This document shows positions 10,715 to 21,135 of a stretch of DNA of 64,000 nucleotides, piece by piece; within the stretch, counting starts at the first letter, position 1; each line of letters starts with the position of its first letter. The DNA comes from Theocolax elegans (taxonomy: Eukaryota; Arthropoda; Insecta; Hymenoptera; Cerocephalidae): assembly GCA_026168455.1 (NCBI GenBank), contig CM047427.1, positions 16,753,201 to 16,817,200 on the forward strand, in the 5' to 3' direction. The notes under the pieces are model-generated. The model did no database searches and was not told where the DNA came from. It saw only the letters and a list, made by a program, of their open reading frames with translations. Position numbers and translations under genes: made by a program.

Positions 10715-10909
10715 AAAAAAAAAAAAAACCAAGGACCCATAAGAAGGCTCACCCAAGTGTGGCAATATTGCTATACACTTCGGGGGGCTAAATATGGGAA
10801 ATGGAAAACAGGGCGCAAAGGGAATACCCAAGTGCCTGGCATAACCTAGTCAAATAGGAGGGTGCCAACTGAGTAACTTAATAATAATAATAATAATACC
10901 CAAATTACA

Positions 10910-11872
10910 GAGACCTACCTCTAAAAAACCAAAAATTTTAGAAACTAATGAGAACAAAAATCTGAAAAAATTCACAGATAATATTGAGAGCAAATAGAAT
11001 ACCGATTCATAGTGATTTTTTAAAAATATTTAACTTTATATTAATTATTAATTAATGATCACTTTTCATCGGCAATGATTAAGTGTAAAATTGATCTTTG
11101 CGACTGCCCAAACATCTCAATCATTTAGTGATAACAAATTTTGAAAAAAATTACACGTACTATTTGAAGCAATTAAAAAAGCATTACAGAGAGATTTTTT
11201 GAAAAAAGTCGACCCGTTCTTAATTAAGAAGTAAATAAAGTTATCAATTTTTTAGGTTAACATCTCCTTAAGGAAAAACGGTTTTGCAGGCAAGGGAAAT
11301 AATTTTATACAATTTTCTTATAAAACAATATAAGTTAATATTTTTGTGCATATTTGTTTTAAACATTTCATTATAAGTTACCGATTATTACATTTCAGCT
11401 TTTAATCTGAAAAAAGAGAAATATTCAAATTATTAATACATAACAAAAATTATTTGGAAATTAATGGGATGTCGGATTTAAATTACAGGAATCTGCAGCT
11501 TTATAAAAATTATGTTTAAAATATTGAATTGAAAATCTAAAAGAATTCATACGTATAGCTAAAAACATAACCGAAGACATCACGTTTTGATTTTGTGAGA
11601 AAAAATCATTTGTTTTTTGAATAATTATTGAATAAACAATTTTTGCTGTCAATTTTTGGTCAAAAATACATCATATTTGAACACAAAGATCTTAATTAAA
11701 TTATCGATTTAAAAATCTGAAAAAATTTGGGTATATTCTTTAAAGCATGCCTAAGAGCTTGACATTCAGGATTTTTTCAAAAATCCAATATTTTGTTAAT
11801 AAAAAGATATAAAATATGATCATTTTTTAAATCCGAAATCCCCTTAAAAATAACATATAATTCTATATTCAC
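10910..11872. other. AT-rich stretch without a recognised gene
   Basis: No credible coding exon is visible. Bases about 11010-11270 are a dispersed repeat that recurs, diverged, at 22320-22570. The first bases after 10910 are the continuation of the sequence interrupted by the LINE. Confidence 0.5.
11010..11275 (+). repeat. dispersed repeat, copy 1
   Basis: About 250 bp, starting in a TTAATTATTAATTAATGATC-like tract, then CAATCATTTAGTGATAA, TTTTGAAAAAAATT and ending in GGTTAACATCTCCTTAA. The same blocks occur in the same order at 22320-22570 with about one quarter of positions changed. The family identity is unknown. It is probably an old MITE. Confidence 0.5.
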
Positions 11873-12886
11873 CTTTTTAGTTCTGGAATTTCATCACTAT
11901 TGAATTTTATTATAGAATTATTGGTTACTGAAATATATTTTTCAGAGTAGAATTCATATATTTTTCCTTCTTTTACTGCTATAACATCATTAATTTTATA
12001 CGACACCACTTTGGCTTTTTGGTTCCAAAATACTAACTTAATCTGAAATATGTAAAAATTTAGAATAGTATTTAGATTTGTTAATATGTCTAATTAAGCA
12101 TATATACTAAATAATAAATGAGAAAATAATAATTGTATATCGAGCATCAATTACAGGGATCTACGTTTTTCAAAATACAAATATGAAAGGTCCGACAAAT
12201 TAATTTAAAAAGAAATGTTATAATTTATAATAAGATAAATTATATTTAATTTTCATATATAATGAAATTCGTACTCACAGTGTCTGAAAATGAATTACAA
12301 ATTGTCACTTCCCGTTTATACAAATTTGTTTTACTTTTTATTTGTTCAAATTCTCCAATAATTGTAATTTTTCCAAAAACATCTACAAATAATAAAAACT
12401 TTAGGTTAAAATAATTACTTATAAATAATTAAAAATCATGTACACTGACCTATTAAAGTATCCTTTCCCAATAAACTTATTTCACTGAAATTTTTAAAAT
12501 TATAAATTAAGGAAGGAATGTCCGATGATAGAACGCATTCTTTAATCTCCGATGTAGTCGTAAGAATGATTTCAAATTTGTTTTTAGATTTTACAAATTT
12601 CTTGTTGCTCAAAGTGAAATCTACTTTTGAGAACGTGTATATTTTGTCAATCTGAAAAAAATGTAATAAATTTAAATATATTATTATTATAAAATTAATT
12701 TTGAAAACCTTTTTAAGTTTATTAACAAAACTTACAACTATTTTATTGTAGAAGACGTCTACTGCTTCGTCGAAAGCAGTACACCGTATTTCACCTGAGT
12801 TGTCTAATAATGTCATAGAAAAACATTTTCCCTAGTTATACACTCTAAGTGGTTCAATATTTATCACTCTTGCTTTTAAAGTTAAG
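11873..12886 (-). pseudogene. RPA1-like (replication protein A large subunit) fragment
   Basis: Four minus-strand exons with GT/AG borders: 12736-12886, 12450-12651, 12279-12382 and 11873-12042. Translations resemble DNA-binding domains A and B of the RPA large subunit: LTLKARVINIEPLRV, FSMTLLDNSGEIRCTAFDEA, KIYTFSKVDFTLSNKKF, then FGKITIIGEFEQIKSKTNLY and IKLVFWNQKAKVVSYKINDV. In the normal protein these OB folds bind single-stranded DNA. Here the first exon has an in-frame TAG at 12832-12834, and the zinc-ribbon domain C and C-terminus are missing downstream. The copy is therefore probably a pseudogene or a transposon-captured RPA-like gene. A possible 5' exon with an ATG near 13570 is too weak to include. 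Confidence 0.65.
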
Positions 12887-13026
12887 CTGCAAAAATACAG
12901 AAAATAAATAATTGTATATATTTAACACATAAAAACTTAACCTTGTGCCTGCGTACGTGTATATGTTTCTACAGGCTTATAAATGTAGGTATCTGTGTGC
13001 ATGTGCATGTGCATGTATGTGTGTGT

Positions 13027-13386
13027 GCGTGTAAAAAATTAATTAAAAACAAAGCAAACAATTTTTTAGATTTTTTTACATTCAAAAAATTGTAATTTTT
13101 TATAAAAAATATAAGTTCATTTTCTCGACGTCATTCGAAAGAGCAAATCAAAAGCTACTTAGAAAAAAAATCAAAAAATCAAAAAATAGCAAATCAAAAG
13201 CTACTTAGAAAAAAAATCAAACGTGGCCTATAACGATGTTGATTTTTTTTCTAAGTAGCTTTTGATTTGCTATTTCGAATGACGTCGAGAAAATAAACTT
13301 ATATTTTTTATAAAAAATTACAATTTTTTGAATGTAAAAAAATCTAAAAAATTGTTTGCTTTGTTTTTAATTAATTTTTTACACGC
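13027..13386. mobile_element. 360-bp fold-back (palindromic) MITE
   Basis: The two halves are inverted repeats. The left begins GCGTGTAAAAAATTAATTAA and the right ends in its near complement, TTAATTAATTTTTTACACGC. The left arm also holds an internal direct duplication of GCAAATCAAAAGCTACTTAG, so the arms are not equal. Both sides are flanked by imperfect GTGCGTG/CACGCA tracts. Confidence 0.7.
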
Positions 13387-15703
13387 ATGCGTGCGCGTGT
13401 GCGTGCATTAATTCATGTGTGTATGAACACGTGCTAATATAAAAATCAAAATACATGCAAAATATTATATACTGTACTTACGCATTTACCAGATTTTGTA
13501 CATTTCCTACACCAATATATACAGTGCACAATTTTTACATTGAGTTTCGTTGTACTCTGAATCGGACATTTTTTAAATTAATAAAACGTCTAGCTTAATA
13601 ATTGTCACTCAACTTGAGGTTAAACTATTCAAATGGAAAGCTTCTTCTCCAGATCCTTTGTATACAAACTGTCGTAAGGACAAAGCAAGACTAAACGGCG
13701 TACTATGAATATGTAGTAATATCGAATGAAATAGAGAGAGTAAGCACTATAGAGAAAGAATAAATACCGTAAATCATTGTACTATATTTTGTTAATGGTT
13801 TTATATATTTTAAAAATTGAAATATAAATATTTATACATATAAAATTCAAAACGAGTTTTTATATAAATAAATACCTTTGTTATTTAACATAAAGAGAAA
13901 AAAGAGACAGAGACACTATATAGAGAGAAAAAGCATACGGCATATTCGAGAGAGAAGGACAAAAATTTGCTTAAGACAAAGAGAAAAGAAGAAAGCGTAA
14001 AATTTAGTGAAAAGGGGCATCATACGAAATTTGAAATTACATAAGAATACATGCTGTAAAAGATAGGTTAGGGTAATACATTAATTATCAGTTACTAATT
14101 TAATCATTAAAACAAATGAATTAATAACCTACAATGTCTAAATGTGTAAAAAAAAAGTAAGTAATTTGTGCATACATGAACGCTAAAAAACACACATTAT
14201 TATTAATAAAATTTATTGTTAGTTTTTTGTAAGTTTCGAGGTGTTAGAAGTGGAAAAATAATCAAGAGAAAAAATTTCACAAGGAAAAAAATATCATTTT
14301 TAAAAGGTATTATAAGTTAAAAAATGAATTTACATAATTATAAAAAATTTATTTTCAATAATTTTTCGTTTTTTCATTACATATCTCGCAAACCTTACGC
14401 TAAAATTTAATGAAAAACTGCGTATAGGGATAACTTCTATGAAATGGCATTTTTTAAATGCTGAGATAAATTCATTACTTACGTACTATTATTTTTTTTT
14501 AATTACTAAATGTACTTTTTTTATTTTCAGTGTATGATGATATGGACAGCTTAATTAAACAACTATAAACAATTAAAATGCATTCTCATCAGGCTATACT
14601 ATATCGTTAATAGTAAATTTTAGTCGTACAATAGCATATCTGATGCGTCCTTCTTGACTTCGTATTGCTATCCATAATCAACTTTACATGTAAAATTAAA
14701 AATAAAAAAATTAATTAAATACGTTACACTATATATTAATATAAACCACAATACATAATAAGCAAAAAGCAGTCAAAAAATTAAAAGGAAATTAAAAACA
14801 ATTTATATCATAGAGAATTAGTATTTCAAAAATGCAATATTTATTGTTTATTTTGACAAATTAAAAGAATTTCAAAATCAGTTTATATCGCAGACGGTGA
14901 ATATTACTAAAGTGCAATATTTATTGATTATTTTTACAAATTTAACTTATTAAAGTTTATTATGTTTTCACAAAATTTAAATACGATTTACAAAAAGTTA
15001 TTTTAATCACAAAGTGTATCAAATCAATAGAATTCTAATAAAAATAACAATTTACCATCAAATTTTAAAAGACAAAGATAATTTGTATATTTGCATGAAA
15101 TTTGTATTAATTGCTTTAATCACATGAGGGCGCTTCATTAATACCATGGATCATGAATTTTTATCGAAAGTTTATCTATAATTGTCACATTTCGATACTA
15201 AGCACGTGTGATTATTTATTCGTCCAGTATATCAGATTTGATAAACTATTCTAACATTAATTGCAACAACAAAGTTAAAAGTAAATATATTGCGTTAGAT
15301 GTGTATATATTTATGTATAAGTTACATATCAGTGCATGTGTGCGTATATATTCGAATACGCGTCTACCACAGCGTGTACGTGTAAATATTTTTGAAAACA
15401 CGTTTCCACATGAATTTAATGACGAAAGTTCAAAATTTATAAAATGTATGCATATGTGTACACATGTATATATATACGTGTGTGTGTGTGTAAATATTTT
15501 ATAACTATAATGTACAAAATTATAACTTAATTGACGGAGCACTGGTATGGATGGCAAAAGCTCCTCTTACTTTGATTTATTGGTCAATTTAGAAGAGTTG
15601 TCAATTTTTCTTTAAAAAAATCTAAGTATATATTTACATTAATTAATTATTTTTTACACGTAGAAGTATTTTATAAATTGTATATATTTTAGATTTAACG
15701 AAA
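13387..15703. other. AT-rich intergenic DNA with CA/TG tracts
   Basis: No convincing gene. A short minus-strand ATG segment near 13490-13570 ends near a TAAGTAC donor-like site and could be a 5' exon of the RPA1-like relic. Bases about 14780-15080 contain an inverted, diverged copy of intron sequence from the gene at 15704-17029 (for example the complement of TAATTTGTCAAAATAAACAA). A short TG microsatellite lies at about 15478-15491. Confidence 0.4.
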
Positions 15704-17029
15704 ATGGCTGCCGCAAAATTAAATAGTGATTCATACTCGCAGTCAATGCAAGGTTCAAATAATGATGCTATTAAAAAAACACAAAGTATGTGTTACTATA
15801 TTAGTTTTTTTATTATTTATATGTCGAAAAATTTTACTTATAGTATTTATTTTAGATGCAAGTGAATTGACTAATACAAAACCAAACGATATTATTAAAA
15901 CAAAATATTTTTATTGTAAAAAAATGTGTACAAACCACGAGTCAATCAAGCACACATCGATAATAACACCAAACGTAAGTTCAAATTATGTATTTTACAA
16001 TTCTCATGGTTATGATTTGTTATTTTTTTACGAATTGCTTTTCAACTCCATGAAGCTCACTTTGTTCTTACAAATTTGATAATTAATCACCTTTACTTAA
16101 TTTACATTTGTTCAGTTTATTTTATGATTAAAATAATTGTGGTAAATAATACTCAAAGTTGGTAAAAATAAAGTAAGCTTAACATGTTTAATTTGTCAAA
16201 ATAAACAACAAATATTGTACTTTTTATGGCGACTATATTGCATAAACAATATATATAATAATAATACGTAAATTCGTTTAAGAAGCATCATTTAATGTAC
16301 ACATTTTTATATTGTCATTATATATTGCAGTTTCTGTCCAAGGTAATTACAATCACCCACAAAATTATCATCAGAGTCAGCAGAATAGACACCAAGGTAA
16401 AAGTTTGTAAAATAATTTTTTTAAACAAATTTACATAGTGTTTGCTATGACATTAAAATTTATTGCTTTATAATTTTATCAACATTTGTTACTTTAATAA
16501 ATCTAACTGCATGAAATTTATTTTGTTCTTACAAAATCTGATAATAAATTACTCTAACTAAGATTTATTTTATTCAATGTATTTTACGAGTAAAGTACCT
16601 TTAAATATTAAAATTGTGTAAAAGAAAATAGGCTTTAGCACAACCAATTTCTCAAAATAAACAACGAATAATTTTTTACATTCAATAAATTAATATTTCT
16701 GTGTAAATAATGTATCATCAATTAATGTGCACATATTTGTTTATTTTGCAGGTCCTGTCCAAAGTAATTATAATTATGGTAATTATAATTACAAACACCC
16801 ATACAAACATCGTGGGAGTCACCAGAATAGAGGAGACCAAAGCATTCGTATGTGTAATAATTTTTTCATCAAATTTATTAATGATACATTTTATTTATGT
16901 GTAATAAATGTTTCAGGAAAAACCTATACAGGTACAAAAGGCGGTATAAAACATAATAACAAAGTACACAAATATTGTAATAATGATAAAATCAAAAAAC
17001 TATTTCTAGCAATTGCAGAAAATCTGTAA
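15704..17029 (+). CDS. small multi-exon gene, Asn/Gln/His/Tyr-rich product, function unknown
   Basis: Predicted exons: 15704-15785 (starts MAAAKLNSDSYSQSMQ), 15856 to about 15917 or 15974 (3' limit uncertain), about 16331-16399, about 16752-16849 and about 16917-17029 (ends LFLAIAENL, TAA). Borders are GT/AG, and all but exon 2 fit a consistent phase 1. Exons 3 and 4 are paralogous: both begin with a VQ-NYN motif and follow homologous intron sequence, so an intron-exon unit was duplicated in tandem. Exon 4 encodes a GNYNYKHPYKHRGSHQNRGD-like stretch. The product, roughly 140-165 aa, is basic and low in complexity. I do not recognise the family. It could belong to an unrecognised transposon. 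Confidence 0.45.
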
Positions 17030-17353
17030 TAATTTGTAAAATTTTGTAATACCTATTTTGTAATAAATAACTAAAAAAAATACTATCAACTATACTCATA
17101 TTATTGCTTAAAATTAATATATCAACAGCGTAAGTGACACTCACACGCATGCTAACGCACACGCATACCCATGCACACCCGCGTAAAAAAATGTACCTTC
17201 ATATGAACTTTTTTTTTCGAGACATTCCCGAACTTAATTAGACATTTATATAAAGTTTATCTAAATTATAATATCTATTTTTTATTAGTTTAAAATACTT
17301 AATAAAAACCTAGAACATTTTTAAGTTATTAAAAAAAATTTTAAAAATATTTT

Positions 17354-17425
17354 CTGATCGGTGATTCGAACCTCCGATCTTTAACTCCAGAGGTTGATTC
17401 TCTACCAACTGAGCTATTTTATTGT
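17354..17425 (-). pseudogene. tRNA-like sequence, left arm
   Basis: The minus strand contains TAGCTCAGTTGGTAGAG, matching the tRNA D-arm/A-box, and GGTTCGAATCA, matching the T-arm/B-box, at tRNA spacing. The putative anticodon loop reads CTCTGGA. The acceptor stem and parts of the anticodon and T stems do not pair well, so this is probably a tRNA-derived relic and not a working tRNA gene. Confidence 0.5.
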
Positions 17426-17510
17426 TTCTATCATTAAATTGAATTCAGATTATAAAGAACAATTGAAACATGATTTGAGCATTATAACCTAAATGTAATG
17501 AAATAACAGA

Positions 17511-17582
17511 AACAATAAAATAGCTCAGTTGGTAGAGAGTCAGCCTCCGGAGTTACAAATCGGAGGTGTGAATCACCGATAA
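17511..17582 (+). pseudogene. tRNA-like sequence, right arm
   Basis: This is the mirror copy of the sequence at 17354-17425. The A-box TAGCTCAGTTGGTAGAG is unchanged, while the B-box region reads GGTGTGAATCA and the anticodon loop CTCCGGA. Loss of the conserved TTC in the T loop argues against function. Confidence 0.45.
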
Positions 17583-17779
17583 GAAAATGTTTCTTTTATG
17601 TTTTTTTAATAATTTAAAAATTTTATAGGTTTGTATAAAATATTTTAAACTTATAAAAATCATTTATTTTAATTTAGTAAACTTTAAATGAATATCTAAT
17701 CAAGTTGGGGAATATCTCCTTGGAAAACATCGTTTAAACTTTATATAAAGTTCATACGAAGGTATATTTTTTTACGCGG

Positions 17780-18265
17780 CCACGCATGCCCACCCGCACA
17801 CGCACGCACAGGCACGCACACGCATGGACGCACGCATGCACCATTGCGCTAATTCTGGAGAGAAGATATGATAATGAGTCTTTATTGTTTATTAAATTCG
17901 TACGTTAAATAAAGCACTTTTGCGTCCGCCGGCTGCTAAAAGGCTACTAGAGAGAAGAAACTGATTCATAAATATAGTATTTCAACTTTGGAAAATGGAT
18001 TTTGATTTTATGTAAGGGACATGCTTTCTAGTACAAAAATATGGAAAAATCCATCCAAATAATAATTTCAAGTTATACGTGATTAATTAAAAATTGTGCA
18101 GAAAATATCCTTATGTTTGATCGCTTATAACACGGAAATAATTAAAGGTAGATACTCAAAGCTGTATTCGGAAAAAAGTTAAGATCAGGCAGATTCGATT
18201 TGAAAAAAGGTGAAAAGTCTACTGGAAAGCTGAAATGCCAAAATGTCTAAATATGAAAAAAGAAA
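17780..18265. other. no recognised gene; CACGCA tract then AT-rich DNA
   Basis: An imperfect CACGCACGCA tract lies at about 17778-17840. The remainder is AT-rich and I see no exon or repeat in it. Confidence 0.4.
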
Positions 18266-18330
18266 TTGTCACTTCCTGGAGACCATGTCCAGGTGATCAG
18301 GGTGACCTCCAGGTCATCCGGACATCGTCA
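18266..18330 (+). repeat. isolated diverged unit of the 108-bp minisatellite
   Basis: The sequence TTGTCACTTCCTGGAGACCA, followed by a TCCAGGTGATCAGGGTGACC block and an imperfect inverted CATCGTC, matches the unit at 32470-33190. A CCGGAGAA triplication follows at about 18385-18420. It shows that the unit exists outside the array. Confidence 0.6.
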
Positions 18331-18667
18331 GATTCATAAAAATGACCTTCTAATTAAAAATAAAATAGTCACTTGTCAAAACCGGAGAAGCGAAGAACCG
18401 GAGAACCGGAGAACCGGAGAGTTATAATTAATTTAACAATTAATAATTTAATTTAATAATTTAAACATCTCTCACAATTTAATGCGTGGTTATTGCCTTA
18501 AGATATATTGAAAATAAAATAAAAATATTGTATCCTTAGATTAAGAAAGCTATAATTTGACAATCATTAAAAAGACCGTAGATAAAATGAAGGAAAAACG
18601 AAAAACTTAAATAACCTAATGTTATATATTATTAATTACTATAAATAATTTACGATATGTTTATTAA

Positions 18668-18911
18668 TTAGAATGACATGGTAATCTCACCATTAAAACT
18701 GCGCAGAATCGATTCATTGGACTGTATGCTATCCTCGTCGATCGCAGTTACTTTACGAAAGCTTGCCGCAGCTTTGCAGTCGCCACTGCACCAATCAAAA
18801 TCTATATAAATTACAAAAAAACAAGTTTTGTAAGTCTACGTGATAAATATTAAAAATAAGAATATCCTATTTGAGTTATGTCCTATACTTACAATCGTCT
18901 TCATTCTCCAT
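18668..18911 (-). CDS. candidate two-exon 5' gene fragment, unknown
   Basis: Exon 1 (18893-18911) reads MENEDD and ends at a GTAAGT donor in phase 1. Exon 2 (from 18801 downward) starts after a TATATAG acceptor and continues in phase as FDWCSGDCKAAASFRKVTAI. The reading frame ends at TAA 18668-18670, but a GTGAGA donor at 18685-18690 suggests the true exon stops there and joins a 3' exon I could not find. The product would be about 50 aa if it ends at the stop. The family is unrecognised. It may be an orphaned gene start or a transposon remnant. Confidence 0.35.
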
Positions 18912-19059
18912 TATCCAACTGTGTCGTTCAAAATGAAGGAACAACTCTTCTGTGTACTAGAACTATCCGCGAGTGTTGCGCTACTATTAACTCAGAACGG
19001 ATTACCGATATGAAGACGCGTAAGGAAAAATAAGTGGGAGTCATGTTTTGGGTAGTAAA

Positions 19060-19068
19060 GTTTTCTTA

Positions 19069-19115
<47 letters not shown>

Positions 19116-19117
19116 CC

Positions 19118-19151
<34 letters not shown>

Positions 19152-19166
19152 CCCTCTCTCTCTCTT

Positions 19167-19200
<34 letters not shown>

Positions 19201-19207
19201 ACTCTGT
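19060..19207 (+). repeat. (CT)n microsatellite with CCCC/TTCT interruptions
   Basis: Nearly pure CT dinucleotides over about 140 bp, with regularly spaced TTCTC and CCCCTC interruptions that themselves form a higher-order repeat. All three frames read open on one or both strands. This is a composition artefact, not coding. Confidence 0.95.
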
Positions 19208-19299
19208 TTTCTGTTTTCTGTTTTCTTTTCACTTCTGTGCTCCATTCTGACAGTAAACAGAAAATTTAGGTTTGATTTATACCTTGATTTATATTTTGA

Positions 19300-20029
19300 C
19301 TGATACTTTTGTTTTATTACCGTAAACTTTTTTTTCTGTACAATTAAAAGAACTAATTCTAAAATTGTTCATAATATAACCTAATAATTTGTAAATAATT
19401 AATAATGTAGAGTACTAGTCATAAATAAATAATCATTCTTATATTGAAAAAAAGCAATAGGAAATTTGATTAAATATTGATAACTGAAAATTTAAATTTT
19501 GTGTAATAACTTCCTAAAAACTGCAAGTCATAAAATAAAATTTTTTTAATATTATAGATTGTCAAATTTTGTATAAAATAGAATATTAAAGCTTCAACAT
19601 TTCAACGTATGCTTAGCTATAATAGGCACTGTGTGTATATAGTACTATGTACATATAGTTTACAGAATAGAATTATTATTGTGTCATTACTAAAAGTAGA
19701 GCGTAAAGTAGTCTTTTAGCAACCGGCGCGATTTTGCAGGCGCTAAAGTTCTTTAAAATTTGTAAAGTTTTTTGTAGCTCGGCTTCGGCGAGGGATACGC
19801 ACTCACCTGCACCACGTACTGCAAATCTACATCCGGCCTAAAAAGACCCACTTTTCGTCCTTGGTATACACAATATACTATTAAGTTCACATTGCAAAAG
19901 ATTATAGCATTACTTATAAATTAATAATTTATTTGACTTATTAAGTGAATAATTAACTATTCATCTATAAAGTTCACTTTATCGATCTCTACAAAGGTAC
20001 TAAAACAGAATTTTATTCCGTAGATTATT
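19300..20029. other. AT-rich, no recognised gene
   Basis: No exon is seen. A short GC-richer segment at about 19720-19860 includes a GCTCGGCTTCGGCGAGG hairpin-like block and a GACCCACTTTTCGTCC phrase that recurs in variants at 20560-20640 and 22910-23060. Confidence 0.4.
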
Positions 20030-20558
20030 GTTAGGAGTGAGCGAGTACCCGAAATTTCGAGTTACTCGAACTAAAATCTCGACTTGACGAATAGCGAGTC
20101 GAGTCGGTTATCTAATTTCAACGAGTTACTCGAACAAATACAGGTACTTGGTTCGTTAAAAATTATTTTCTTATTGCTACAGCTTTAAATAACGTACAAA
20201 GGTCTAAAAATGATTTTATTCTTAAAGATTTTTTTGTAAACATCATACTTTTCAATAAAACGAGAAAGGTAGAGCAAGAGGCACTATCTGGAATCAATTT
20301 TTTTACATTGTAACAACGGGTTTCTTACTTTTTAGGCAAATATTGATGATCTAGGGCCAGCACAACACGAAATTTGCAATTTGGGAAATAAGGGATATAA
20401 TATATATATAATCGAGAAACTCGATTTTTTCAAGCAACTCGGCACATTTTTAAGGTTTGAAAAAGCCGAATATTCGACTTCAACTCGGTGAAAAAGCTTG
20501 ATTCGTATAAAGTCGACTTTTTCGAGTACTCGGAATTTCCTAATTATTTGCTTCCCTG
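20030..20558. mobile_element. hAT-like MITE with CGAGTACTCG-rich ends
   Basis: The left part reads GAGTGAGCGAGTACCCGAAA and the right part ends in TCGAGTACTCGGAATTTCC followed by GCTTCCCTG, giving imperfect inverted ends. The interior repeats ACTCGA-type boxes in both orientations. No transposase is present. The hAT assignment is by resemblance only. Confidence 0.4.
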
Positions 20559-20904
20559 TAGACCCATTTTATGATCCGTAGAGCTACTTTATTCACCGAG
20601 GACGCACTTTATCTACCGTAACTTACTTTTTTCTTCAAACATTTATTTTAGCTATTCCTACAAACAAAACATTAAATTTATTATATTAAATAAAAATACC
20701 AAAAAATTTGAAAATCTTTAGAAGTTAGTAAATAAATAGCTGTTGATTAAAGCAGCCTTTCAAATCTTTCATTTGAGTAAAAAGCAATTGTTCCGTTGGA
20801 TGAATTACTAACTTTCATCCCAGAAATAAACATCTATTAAATAAAAACCTTATTTAATAACACTTTTTTTATTCAAAATCATGTGGTCATTAATTAATAA
20901 AAAG

Positions 20905-21135
20905 AAATAGCGAGACGTGCTAGTTTTCGCGGAAAATTGAAACGTGTTACTTTTCGTCCAAGAAAATTAAATGTGTTAGTTTTCGCGAGCAAGCGAGTTG
21001 TGCTAGTCTTCGCGGAAAAATAGCAAACATGCTAGTTTTCCAAATAGAAACGTTAAACGTGCTAGTCTTCGTGGAGTATGTTCATAGTTGCTAGTTTTCG
21101 CGGAAGAAATAGTTGTGCTAGTTTTCGTAAGAGGC
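20905..21135 (+). repeat. array of about eight GTGCTAGTTTTCGCGGAA boxes
   Basis: Variants of CGTGCTAGTTTTCGCGGAA recur about every 25-40 bp, separated by unrelated short A-rich spacers. Spacing and sequence are irregular, so this is a degenerate satellite-like or binding-site-like array and not a simple tandem repeat. Just beyond it, CCCGAGCGCAGCGAGG (about 21191) and CCCGAACGCAGCGAG (about 21341) form a second repeated phrase. Confidence 0.55.

Larger units (their letters stand above)
5135..10895 (+). mobile_element. full-length LOA/I-type LINE retrotransposon with two open ORFs
   Basis: A 14-bp direct repeat, ATACCCAAATTACA, flanks the element at 5121-5134 and 10896-10909 and is read as the target-site duplication. 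The element has an 844-bp 5' UTR, ORF1 (5979-7076), ORF2 (7076-10714) and a short 3' UTR ending in a TAA trinucleotide tail at about 10880-10895. TAA tails, an apurinic-type endonuclease, and RT followed by RNase H point to the I group. The ORF1 type suggests the LOA clade. Both ORFs are uninterrupted and the target duplication is perfect, so the insertion is recent. It lies within the right end of the CACTA-like element. Confidence 0.85.
17179..17779. mobile_element. 601-bp fold-back element with a tRNA-like sequence in each arm
   Basis: The arms (about 17179-17430 and 17509-17779) are inverted repeats with outer ends CCGCGTAAAAAAATGTACCT on the left and the complement of a diverged copy on the right. 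Each arm contains a tRNA-like sequence, both oriented toward the outside. CACGCA-rich imperfect tracts flank both sides, as at the smaller element at 13027-13386. Confidence 0.65.

Noticed and set aside
17354..17425. Functional tRNA gene
   Set aside because: A- and B-box text is good, but stems are broken and a mirror copy exists within a mobile element.
19034..19303. Ser/Leu-rich and Arg/Glu-rich frames
   Set aside because: Translation of a CT microsatellite.
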